Shown here piece by piece: positions 18,039-25,822 of a stretch of 64,000 bases of DNA (positions are counted from its first letter, which is position 1; the number at the start of each line of letters is the position of its first letter). The notes beneath the pieces were generated by a model, which had not been told where the DNA came from, did not search any database, and saw nothing but the letters and a program-made list of their open reading frames with translations. This DNA comes from a bacterium (GTDB lineage: Bacteria; Bacillota; Clostridia; Lachnospirales; Lachnospiraceae), in assembly GCA_023663725.1 (NCBI GenBank), contig JAMPGX010000005.1:77403-141402 (forward strand), given 5' to 3'. The position numbers and the translations under genes are program-made.

Positions 18039-18497
18039 ATGTTTTTACTTTATTTTATTCTTTGGGTTGTGTTTAACGGGCAGATCACGCTGGAGATCTG
18101 TGTCTTTGGCATTTTGGTGGCGGCGCTGATTTTTGCCTTTGCCTGCAGGTATATGGATTACAGTATGAAAAAGGAGCTGCTGGTCTATCGGAAGCTGGGA
18201 AAGCTTGTGCAGTATGTATTCACCCTGGTGTGGGAGGTTGTCAAAGCCAACCTGGGCACAGTGCATCTGATATTGACCCAGAAGGAGGAGATACAGCCCG
18301 TGTTGGTGAGCTTTCACAGCGATCTGAAGAGCTCCGTCGGACGCACGCTCCTGGCCAATGCCATCACACTGACGCCGGGAACCATCACGGTGACTCTGGA
18401 AAACGGAGATTACACGGTGCATTGTCTGGATGAAAGTCTGGCGGAGGGCATGGACCAAAGCGTGTTCGCGGAGCTGGCCAGGGAGCTGGAACAGTAG
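18039..18497 (+). CDS. mnhE: Mrp antiporter subunit E
   Basis: MnhE/MrpE, a small membrane subunit of the multi-subunit Na+/H+ antiporter. Two hydrophobic helices lie in the first 50 residues, followed by the family stretch VWEVVKANLGTVHLIL and ITLTPGTITVTLENGDYTVH. The second ATG (18039) is preferred over 18033 because GGGAG is eight bases before it. It is the first gene of a run of ten same-strand genes with small gaps or overlaps. Confidence 0.92.
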   Translation: MFLLYFILWVVFNGQITLEICVFGILVAALIFAFACRYMDYSMKKELLVYRKLGKLVQYVFTLVWEVVKANLGTVHLILTQKEEIQPVLVSFHSDLKSSVGRTLLANAITLTPGTITVTLENGDYTVHCLDESLAEGMDQSVFAELARELEQ

Positions 18498-18552
18498 GTG
18501 GATTGAACCGCGGCAACGCTGTGGGAATATCCCGCGGCAGAAGGAGGTAAGT

Positions 18553-18909
18553 GTGGGCGGAGAGGTGTCGGGGCTGGAACAGGCCTATGAGATTCTTTTT
18601 GTGGGGGCGCTGATATTTCTGGCGATTATGGTGGTGCTGTGCCTGATTCGCGCCATTATCGGGCCGCGAATCGCGGACCGCGTGGTGGCTGTGAATATGA
18701 TGGGCACGATGGTAATGGTGATCATCGCTATTCTGGCGCTGCTTCTGGAGGAGGGATACCTGGTGGATATCTGCATTCTGTATGCGATGATCAGCTTTTT
18801 GGCTGTTATTATATTAACTAAGGTATATATGGGTGTCTATATGGAGTGGAAGCAGCATGGAAGCGCTGAGGGCAGCAGGATTGCCAACGCGGACCGGAAG
18901 GAGGATTGA
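18553..18909 (+). CDS. mnhF: Mrp antiporter subunit F
   Basis: MnhF/MrpF, about 118 residues with three hydrophobic helices; the conserved core IGPRIADRVVAVN lies near residue 36. The start is taken as GTG at 18553, with AAGGAGG five bases upstream. The longer frame from 18430 would overlap mnhE and has an Arg/Trp-rich, non-family N-terminus, so it is rejected. Confidence 0.9.
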   Translation: MGGEVSGLEQAYEILFVGALIFLAIMVVLCLIRAIIGPRIADRVVAVNMMGTMVMVIIAILALLLEEGYLVDICILYAMISFLAVIILTKVYMGVYMEWKQHGSAEGSRIANADRKED

Positions 18910-18915
18910 CAGATT

Positions 18916-19311
18916 ATGGCAGTACTGGAATGGGTACGTTTTCTGGCCGGAGCTGTATTTTTGCTGATTGGCCTGAGCATATTTGTCATAGAGATGATCG
19001 GCGTGTTTCGTTTTCGCTATGTGTTGAATCGTATGCATGCGGCCGCGATGGGGGATACGCTGGGAATCGGAAGCTGTCTGCTGGGGCTGATCATTATCAG
19101 CGGGTGGAATTTTACCTCCTTTAAGCTATTGTTGGTGATCCTGTTTTTGTGGCTGTCATCTCCCACCTCCTCGCATCTGATCGCCCGGCTGGAGGTAACT
19201 ACGGATGAGGAGCCGCAGAAGCATTACCGCAGGTTGAGGCTGCGCGATGGCCATGTGGAGGAAGTGGGCAAAGAGCCTGAAAAAGAACAGAATGGAGGAC
19301 AGCGCTCATGA
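18916..19311 (+). CDS. mnhG: Mrp antiporter subunit G
   Basis: MnhG/MrpG, 131 residues with three hydrophobic helices and the conserved stretch RMHAAAMGDTLGIGS near residue 40. The C-terminal tail is charged. It starts six bases after mnhF, and its last four bases overlap the next gene (ATGA), so translation is coupled. Confidence 0.92.
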   Translation: MAVLEWVRFLAGAVFLLIGLSIFVIEMIGVFRFRYVLNRMHAAAMGDTLGIGSCLLGLIIISGWNFTSFKLLLVILFLWLSSPTSSHLIARLEVTTDEEPQKHYRRLRLRDGHVEEVGKEPEKEQNGGQRS

Positions 19312-19604
19312 CGGTATTTACCTGCATATTATTTCTGTTTCTGATCGTGTGCGCGGTTGCGGCCAGCCTCTCGAAGAGCCTGCTGAACACGGTGCTGATC
19401 TTTATGAGCTATAGCCTTGTCATGTCCATCGTCTGGATTATATTGCAATCTCCTGATCTGGCCATCACGGAGGCGGCGGTGGGAGCCGGAGTAACCACGA
19501 TCCTGTTCGTGTTGACGCTGAAGAAGATTCACGCGATCATGAAGGAGGACGAGGGCGATGAGATGGAGGAGGAGCTGGAGTATCGAAGGAGGCGCAAATC
19601 ATGA
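19308..19604 (+). CDS. DUF4040/MbhD-like antiporter subunit
   Basis: A 98-residue, three-helix protein. The segment SPDLAITEAAVGAGVTTILF matches the DUF4040/MbhD domain, which in standard MrpA is part of the C-terminal extension of the large subunit. Here it is a separate gene, as in Mbh-type hydrogenases and related antiporters. It overlaps both neighbours by four bases. Confidence 0.88.
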   Translation: MTVFTCILFLFLIVCAVAASLSKSLLNTVLIFMSYSLVMSIVWIILQSPDLAITEAAVGAGVTTILFVLTLKKIHAIMKEDEGDEMEEELEYRRRRKS

Positions 19605-20572
19605 GCAAGAAGGTGCCTCAGGAACAATATGAAAAGACGATTTCCTACAGGCTGAAGACCTGGCTGGAGGGCAGCAGGGATCTGTATACAGGCAATCTGG
19701 AGATGAAACCGCAGAAATCTTGCGAGGAGAGTGAGGCTGTCAGCCGTCAGTATCGCGAGGAGGGCAGAAGAATGCGCGCCCGCGCGTATGACACGGAGCA
19801 CAACAGGGAGATGCTTTTCTTTAAAAAGATTTATCGCGTATTCAGTCTGCTGTTCTGTGTCTTCCTGGTGTCTATGCTGCTGATTGGCGTGGCCGATCTG
19901 CCTCCGTTTGGCGAGGCGGACAATCCGGTCAACAATGAGGTGTCGCAGAGATATATTGAGAAGGGATTGCAGGAGACAGGGGCTGTGAACCTTGTCACCG
20001 GCATGATACTGGATTACAGGGCCTTTGACACTCTGGGAGAGTCCCATGTGCTCTTTATCGCCACATGCACGGTGTTGATTCTGCTGCGCGCGGACCGCCG
20101 GCAGGATAAGAGCGTCGCAGAGGTGGCGGAGGCCAATGATCGGGACTACGAGCCGAAGAATGATGTGATATTGCAGACGGCGGCCAGACTCCTGGTGCCA
20201 TTTATCATTATCTTTGGCATCTACATTATACTATGCGGTCATCTGGGGCCCGGGGGTGGCTTCTCCGGCGGAGCGGTGATTGGCGCGGGGCTGATCTTGT
20301 ATGTCAGCGCCTTCGGATTTGCCAGGACGGAGAGGTTCTTTACCGCCAAAACCTACAGGCGTATGAGCTTTGGCGCGCTGGCCTGTTATTGCCTGTCCAA
20401 GACCTATTCCTTCTACACGGGGGCCAATCATATCGAGAGTGTGATTCCGCTGGGTACTCCCGGGGCCATCCTGAGCAGCGGCTTGATTCTGCTGCTCAAT
20501 ATCTGCGTGGGTGTGGTGGTGGCGGGCACCATGTACACCTTCTACGCCATGTTTCGGAAGGGGGGCTATTAG
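19601..20572 (+). CDS. mnhB: MbhE-MnhB fusion antiporter subunit
   Basis: A 323-residue membrane protein joining two modules. Residues 1-70 are a charged cytoplasmic extension of no known family. Residues 75-165 resemble MbhE (the end of canonical MrpA), with VTGMILDYRAFDTLGESHV. Residues 190-320 are MnhB, with LGPGGGFSGGAVIGAGLIL near 226. In Mrp systems the MbhE part is normally fused to MrpA, so this is an alternative way of splitting the complex. It overlaps the previous gene by four bases; mnhC follows one base after. Confidence 0.9.
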   Translation: MSKKVPQEQYEKTISYRLKTWLEGSRDLYTGNLEMKPQKSCEESEAVSRQYREEGRRMRARAYDTEHNREMLFFKKIYRVFSLLFCVFLVSMLLIGVADLPPFGEADNPVNNEVSQRYIEKGLQETGAVNLVTGMILDYRAFDTLGESHVLFIATCTVLILLRADRRQDKSVAEVAEANDRDYEPKNDVILQTAARLLVPFIIIFGIYIILCGHLGPGGGFSGGAVIGAGLILYVSAFGFARTERFFTAKTYRRMSFGALACYCLSKTYSFYTGANHIESVIPLGTPGAILSSGLILLLNICVGVVVAGTMYTFYAMFRKGGY

Positions 20573-20573
20573 C

Positions 20574-20951
20574 ATGAATCTCGGCAATCTGATTCACAAT
20601 TATGGCGAGGCTGTGGCTATGATCCTCTTTGGCATTGGCTTTTCCAACCTGCTGCTGCAAAAGAACCTGATCAAGAAGATCATCGGCCTGAATATCATGG
20701 ATACGGCGACCTATCTGTTTCTGGCCTTAAAGGGATATATCGAGGGACGCAAAGCGCCGGTGGTGGTGGACGGCGTTCAGAGTATGGAGGCCTATGTGAA
20801 CCCGATTCCCAGTGGATTGGTACTCACGGGCATCGTGGTGTCCGTGTCGGTGACGGCGCTGATGCTCTCGCTGACGATTCGTCTGTACCGGCGATATCAC
20901 ACGCTCGATCTGGACGAGATCTCCACCCTGCTGAAAAAGGAGGAAAAGTGA
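20574..20951 (+). CDS. mnhC: Mrp antiporter subunit C (NuoK-like)
   Basis: A 125-residue, three-helix NuoK/MrpC-type subunit. Landmarks are GFSNLLLQKNLIKKIIGLNIM near residue 23 and NPIPSGLVLTGIVVSVSVTA near 76. The ATG at 20574 follows the previous stop by one base and is chosen over a longer frame inside mnhB. The stop overlaps the next start as TGATG. Confidence 0.93.
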   Translation: MNLGNLIHNYGEAVAMILFGIGFSNLLLQKNLIKKIIGLNIMDTATYLFLALKGYIEGRKAPVVVDGVQSMEAYVNPIPSGLVLTGIVVSVSVTALMLSLTIRLYRRYHTLDLDEISTLLKKEEK

Positions 20952-22456
20952 TGGACTTTATCCGTAATTTTCCTTTTTTCTCCATTGTTCTATCCCTCTT
21001 TTCCGGCCCTCTGTCCTCCATCCTGGGAACAAAATGGGCCAGAAGGGTGAATACCCTTGTCATTGTCCTGTGCGGGCTCATGTCGGGGGCAGTGCTCTGG
21101 TATGTGTGCCATACGGGGGAGGCCTTTGTCTATACAATGGGACATTTTCCCGCTCCCTGGGGCAATGAGATACGGGCGGGAATACTGGAGGCTCTGATGG
21201 CAGAAGTCTTCTGCGTCATCATGCTGCTGTGCATGATGGGAGGGATCCGCGAGAGGGAGATGGAGATACAGGAGTCCAAGCAGAATTTGTATTATATCAT
21301 GATTGATCTGCTGTTGTGCTCTCTGCTGGCGCTGATCTACACCAACGACCTGTTCACAGCCTATGTGTTTGTGGAGATCAACACGATTGCCGCCTGCGGT
21401 CTGATCATGATCAGACAGAACGGGCGCACCATCGAGGCGGCAACCCGCTATATGATTATGAGCCTGCTGGGTTCGGGCCTGTTGCTGCTGGGTCTGTGTT
21501 TCCTGTATGACCTGACCGGACATCTGCTGATGAACAATATTCAGGCTGCCGTTCACGCTCTGGTGGCAAGCGGACAGTATCAGACGCCGCTGCTGGTGTC
21601 AATCTGCCTGATGTGTGTGGGCCTGGCGATCAAGAGCGCGCTGTTTCCCTTTCACACCTGGCTGCCGGACGCCTACGGATACTCCACCGTGTCCTCCGCG
21701 GCGATATTGTCCTCTCTGGTGTCCAAGGGCTATATCTTTCTGCTGGTCAAAATATTCTACCGCGTGATCGGTTTTGATGTGTTCAGCGGCAGCAAGGTGA
21801 TCCATGTGCTGTTTGTATTTGGCATAGCGGGAATGATCATGGGCTCTGTCGACGCGATAAGGGAAAGCGACATCCGCCGCATGATCGCCTACTCCTCTGT
21901 GGCTCAGATCGGCTATATTTATATGGGCTTTGGCCTGGGCACGATGGCTGGAGTGATCGCCAGCATCTATCATGTGATCTGCCATGCGGCAACCAAGTCC
22001 CTGTTGTTTGTGGCGGCCTCCGGCATCACGGATGTGTCCAACGGCAGCAGCAACTTCATGGATCTGGACGGCGCCGGCTATCGGAATAAGCTGGCGGGAG
22101 TCGCGTTTACCGTCGGATCGCTGTCAATGGTGGGTGTGCCCATGTTTGCGGGCTTTATCTCCAAGCTGTTCTTCTCCCAGGCGGCGGTGGGACACAATGT
22201 GAAGATGCTGCCGACGCTGATTGCGCTGGCGATCAGTACAGTTCTGAACGCCGTGTATTTTATGAAGACAGTGATCCGCATTTATTCCTCCAGACGGGGA
22301 AAAGAGCGGCCGGAGGGCTATGAGGATATCACGGTGAGACAGCAGCCGGTGAAGGCGGTGGCGATGATCCTGTTCATCCTGCTCAATATTGTGCTGGGGT
22401 TGAACTCAGAACCGATCGTAAAATTGATTGAACAGGGATTGGGGATGTTCTCCTGA
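20951..22456 (+). CDS. Large antiporter-like subunit 1 (MrpD/NuoN family)
   Basis: A 501-residue proton-conducting membrane subunit with about 14 hydrophobic helices. The charged channel residues of the family are kept: a Glu in the helix YVFVEINTIAACG (TM5-like), a Lys in GLAIKSALFPFHTWLPDAYG (TM7-like), and a Lys in AGFISKLFF (TM12-like). ATG at 20951 shares one base with the mnhC stop; GGAGG is seven bases upstream. It is the first of four such subunits in a row. Confidence 0.92.
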   Translation: MDFIRNFPFFSIVLSLFSGPLSSILGTKWARRVNTLVIVLCGLMSGAVLWYVCHTGEAFVYTMGHFPAPWGNEIRAGILEALMAEVFCVIMLLCMMGGIREREMEIQESKQNLYYIMIDLLLCSLLALIYTNDLFTAYVFVEINTIAACGLIMIRQNGRTIEAATRYMIMSLLGSGLLLLGLCFLYDLTGHLLMNNIQAAVHALVASGQYQTPLLVSICLMCVGLAIKSALFPFHTWLPDAYGYSTVSSAAILSSLVSKGYIFLLVKIFYRVIGFDVFSGSKVIHVLFVFGIAGMIMGSVDAIRESDIRRMIAYSSVAQIGYIYMGFGLGTMAGVIASIYHVICHAATKSLLFVAASGITDVSNGSSNFMDLDGAGYRNKLAGVAFTVGSLSMVGVPMFAGFISKLFFSQAAVGHNVKMLPTLIALAISTVLNAVYFMKTVIRIYSSRRGKERPEGYEDITVRQQPVKAVAMILFILLNIVLGLNSEPIVKLIEQGLGMFS

Positions 22457-22502
22457 ATATACGTGACAATATGCTGCAAACAGCAGCAGCGGAAAGGAAG
22501 CT

Positions 22503-24011
22503 ATGAGCGATCTGTGGATATTGAGCCCTGCCCTGACAGCGCTGGGCATTGGAGCCATCCTGGTGATATGGTCATTCGTAAAATATGAGATGCCGGCCGA
22601 GGAGAGAGATGCAGAAAAAAGGCCTCTGATGTACGTTCTGTACATCGGAGGGCTGTTGGTGTCGGCAAGCCTGGCAATGTGCGCTGTCTGGAGCGGTGAC
22701 AGGAGCGTCATATTATTTCATCTGATGAGGGATGTCCCCATCTTTTTTCAGATCGACTCCGTGGGCAGATGGTTTGTAACCCTGGTCACGGCGGTATGGG
22801 TTCTGGCAGGCATATACAGTGTGGCCTACATGCGGCGTGAGGGTGGAGAAAAAAGGTTCTTTGGGCTGTACCTGCTGGTTTATGGGGTACTGGTGTGTCT
22901 TGATTTTGCAGGTAATCTGGTGACCATGTACCTGTTTTACGAGCTGGTGACAATAGCGTCATTCCCACTTGTGATGCACAATGGCACCCGTGAGGCGATC
23001 ATGGCGGCGCTGAAATATCTGTTCTATTCTCTGTGCGGCGCCTACATGGGACTGTTTGGCATCTATTTTCTATACCGATACTGCGGCGGCGCGGCCTTCG
23101 CGCCAGGCGGAATTCTGAGCTCGCAGCTGACAGGCGCACAGGGAGGAATACTGCCGGTGGCGATATTCCTGATGCTGGTGGGCTTCGGAGCCAAGGCGGG
23201 AATGTTCCCCCTGCACGCATGGCTGCCCGCCGCCCATCCCGTGGCGCCCAGCCCCGCGTCCGCAGTGCTCTCCGGCGTCATCGTGAAATCCGGCGTCCTG
23301 GCCATCATACGTGTAGTCTACTATGTTGTGGGACCTGATTACCTGAGAGGCACCTGGGTACAATACGCATGGATGGCCCTGACTCTGGCCACAGTGTTCA
23401 TGGGCTCTCTGCTGGCCTATCGCGAGCCGGTGCTGAAAAAACGCCTGGCCTACTCCACCGTGAGCCAGCTCTCCTATATCCTGTTCGGCCTGGCGAGCCT
23501 CTCCCCCACGGCCTTTACCGGAGCACTGCTGCACGTCGCCTTCCACGGCCTGGTCAAGAGCGGCCTGTTCCTGACCGCGGGAGTCTTTCTCTCCTGCTGC
23601 GGCAAAAGCCGCGTGGACGAGCTCACCGGCATAGGGCGCAGAATGCCCGCGACGCTGTGGGGATATACCCTGCTCGCCCTGTCGCTGATCGGGATTCCCC
23701 CCGCCTGCGGCTTTGTGAGCAAATGGTATCTGGCGCAGGGAGCGCTGGAGGCGAACATCGGCGCCTGGGCCTATACCGGCATCGCAATCCTGCTCCTCAG
23801 CGCCCTGCTCACTGCCGGCTACCTGCTCCCCATCACCATGAAAGGCTTCTTCCCCGGAGACTCCACCCCGCCCGACGAAGCCCGCACCGAACCGCCCCTA
23901 GCCATGCGTATCCCCCTGCTCCTCCTGGCCGCCCTGTCCCTGCTCCTGGGCCTCCTGCCAGTCCCCCTGACAGAGTACGCCCAAAGCATAGCCGCCGCAG
24001 TACTGCGCTAG
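22503..24011 (+). CDS. Large antiporter-like subunit 2
   Basis: A 502-residue homologue of MrpA/MrpD/NuoL-M-N. The key residues are again present: Glu in YLFYELVTIASFP, Lys in GFGAKAGMFPLHAWLP, and Lys in CGFVSKWYLAQG. The last 400 bases are strikingly C-rich in third positions compared with neighbouring genes. AAAGGAAG precedes the ATG. A 312-base gap holding a palindromic element separates it from the next subunit, so downstream genes may be expressed differently. Confidence 0.91.
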   Translation: MSDLWILSPALTALGIGAILVIWSFVKYEMPAEERDAEKRPLMYVLYIGGLLVSASLAMCAVWSGDRSVILFHLMRDVPIFFQIDSVGRWFVTLVTAVWVLAGIYSVAYMRREGGEKRFFGLYLLVYGVLVCLDFAGNLVTMYLFYELVTIASFPLVMHNGTREAIMAALKYLFYSLCGAYMGLFGIYFLYRYCGGAAFAPGGILSSQLTGAQGGILPVAIFLMLVGFGAKAGMFPLHAWLPAAHPVAPSPASAVLSGVIVKSGVLAIIRVVYYVVGPDYLRGTWVQYAWMALTLATVFMGSLLAYREPVLKKRLAYSTVSQLSYILFGLASLSPTAFTGALLHVAFHGLVKSGLFLTAGVFLSCCGKSRVDELTGIGRRMPATLWGYTLLALSLIGIPPACGFVSKWYLAQGALEANIGAWAYTGIAILLLSALLTAGYLLPITMKGFFPGDSTPPDEARTEPPLAMRIPLLLLAALSLLLGLLPVPLTEYAQSIAAAVLR

Positions 24012-24108
24012 GGTATTTTACCACCTGCAGTAGTTGCCCACTATTGTATGAGATATCCTGTTTTAATTAATGAATATTTTTAATTCATGAACAATAGATG
24101 TTTGGATG

Positions 24109-24283
24109 TTTGCCAGTACCGAATTGTGTAGCTTATATATTCCATAAGCAGGCTCTTGAAAAACGTCAGTACTTAGCGAGGTTTGCCGAATTTATTCGGC
24201 ACGAGCTTAGTACTGCTACGTTTTTCACGAAGCGAGAGCGTGCCTGTGTTGGAATATATAAGCTGCACAATGACCCTGGCAAA
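24109..24283. repeat. Palindromic element, copy 1
   Basis: The gap between antiporter subunits 2 and 3 contains a roughly 175-bp imperfect palindrome. Its 21-bp inner arms (TTGTGTAGCTTATATATTCC and the matching TGGAATATATAAGCTGCACA) pair at 20 of 21 positions. Inside lie the blocks CATAAGCAGGCTCTT and GAAGCGAGAGCGTGCCTGTG, then a distal hairpin with AAAAACGTCAGTAC opposite GTACTGCTACGTTTTT and a TGCCGAAT/ATTCGGCA tip. The outer ends are TTTGCCAG and CTGGCAAA. The same element, inverted, is at 29760-29921. It has no coding capacity. It could be a nonautonomous mobile repeat or a structured RNA. Confidence 0.75.
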
Positions 24284-24323
24284 GCAACTAATCTTTACCA
24301 ATCGACAATGAAGGAGAAATAAC

Positions 24324-25805
24324 ATGCACATAGCAATCATGATCACGGTAGTGCTACTGCCGGTTCTGGGCGGCATCCTGATCCCGATGCTCCCCTTCCG
24401 CAACAGAAGAGAGATGCTCTGGTATATCGAGGCACTGGTGCTGATTAACTCCCTGCTGGTCATAACCATGCTGTTCTTCCAGCCGCAGGATGCCTTTGTG
24501 CTGTTCCGCTTTACCGGCGACCTGCGAGTCAGCTTCCATATGGACGGCATGGGCCGGATATTCGCGGGCCTGGTGGCCGTGCTGTGGCCCCTGGCCGTTC
24601 TGTACTCCTTCGAATATACGGAAAACGACCCCAAGGAGAAAAGCTTTTACCTGTTCTATGTGATCACCTATGGAGTTACATTGGGCGTCGCCATGGCGGA
24701 CAATATTCTGACCATGTACTTCTTCTTTGAGATGATGAGCCTGGTGACCCTGCCGCTGATCCTGCACACCCGCACCCGTGAGGCGGTGCTGGCCAGCCGC
24801 AGTTACCTCTACTATATGATCGGCGGCGCCGCGTTCGCCTTTATCGGCATGATCTTTATTCTCTCTTATGGAAGCTCCTCCGCCTTCGTGTCGGGGGGAG
24901 TGCTGGATCTGGAGAAAATAGGGGATAAGATCAATATGATGCTCTTTGTGTATGTGCTGTGCTTTCTGGGCTTTGGCGTCAAGACGGCCATCTGGCCATT
25001 TTCCGGATGGCTGCCGAGGGCGGGCGTGGCTCCCACGCCGGTTACGGCCCTGCTTCACGCGGTGGCGGTGGTCAATACCGGCGCTTTCGCCACGATGCGC
25101 ATCACCTATTACAGCTTTGGCACCGGATTGCTGAGGGGCACATGGGCGCAGGGCGTCGTGATGCTGCTGGTGATCTTCACTATCGTGTACGGCTGTAGTC
25201 GAGCGCTGAAGGAGACTCATCTGAAGAGACGCCTGGCCTGGTCCACCGTCAGCAATATGTCCTATATCCTGTTTGGCGTGACGCTGATGACTCCGCTGGG
25301 GCTGGCGGCAGCGCTGTGCCATATGCTGTTTCATTCTTTTATGAAGATATGTTCCTTTTTCTGCGCGGGAGCCGTGATACAGAGGACGAACCGCACCTAT
25401 GTCCATGAGCTGGACGGCCTGGGCAGAAAGATGCCCAGGGTGTTTGCGATCTTCACTGTCAGCGGTATGGCGCTGATGGGAGTGCCGGGGTTGGCCGGAT
25501 TCATCAGCAAATGGCAGCTGGCCCAGGCTGCGGCAGCGGACGACAATCCCCTGGCCTGGGTGGGCGTGGGCGCGCTATTGGTGTCGGCGCTGCTCACAGC
25601 CATCTATATGCTGACGATCTCGGTGAGAGCCTTTTTCCCAGGGAGGGACTTCGATTACCACACCGTCTCTGATGTGAGGGAGCCGGGCTGGAAGATGCTT
25701 GTGCCGCTGCTGATATTCGTGGTGGTGATTCTGGTCTTCGGGTTGCACTCTCAGCCCTTTACCGAGGCGATAGGAGAGGTGGCGGCTGCGATGCCGACGC
25801 AGTAG
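24324..25805 (+). CDS. Large antiporter-like subunit 3
   Basis: A 493-residue homologue of the two preceding subunits. Conserved charges: Glu in YFFFEMMSLVTLP, Lys in GFGVKTAIWPFSGWLPRAG, Lys in AGFISKWQLAQA. GGAG lies before the ATG. About 14 helices are expected. It is clearly diverged from subunits 1 and 2, so the set arose by old duplication rather than recent copying. An 17-base gap leads to subunit 4. Confidence 0.91.
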   Translation: MHIAIMITVVLLPVLGGILIPMLPFRNRREMLWYIEALVLINSLLVITMLFFQPQDAFVLFRFTGDLRVSFHMDGMGRIFAGLVAVLWPLAVLYSFEYTENDPKEKSFYLFYVITYGVTLGVAMADNILTMYFFFEMMSLVTLPLILHTRTREAVLASRSYLYYMIGGAAFAFIGMIFILSYGSSSAFVSGGVLDLEKIGDKINMMLFVYVLCFLGFGVKTAIWPFSGWLPRAGVAPTPVTALLHAVAVVNTGAFATMRITYYSFGTGLLRGTWAQGVVMLLVIFTIVYGCSRALKETHLKRRLAWSTVSNMSYILFGVTLMTPLGLAAALCHMLFHSFMKICSFFCAGAVIQRTNRTYVHELDGLGRKMPRVFAIFTVSGMALMGVPGLAGFISKWQLAQAAAADDNPLAWVGVGALLVSALLTAIYMLTISVRAFFPGRDFDYHTVSDVREPGWKMLVPLLIFVVVILVFGLHSQPFTEAIGEVAAAMPTQ

Positions 25806-25822
25806 AGAGGAGGGAAAGCGAT

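Noticed and set aside
18430-18552. Longer mnhF start inside mnhE
   Set aside because: The extra 41 residues are Arg/Trp-rich and out of family; GTG 18553 has AAGGAGG.
24354-25406. 350-codon minus-strand ORF, His- and Gln-rich
   Set aside because: Antisense to antiporter subunit 3; His/Gln richness is the expected reverse complement of membrane-protein codons.
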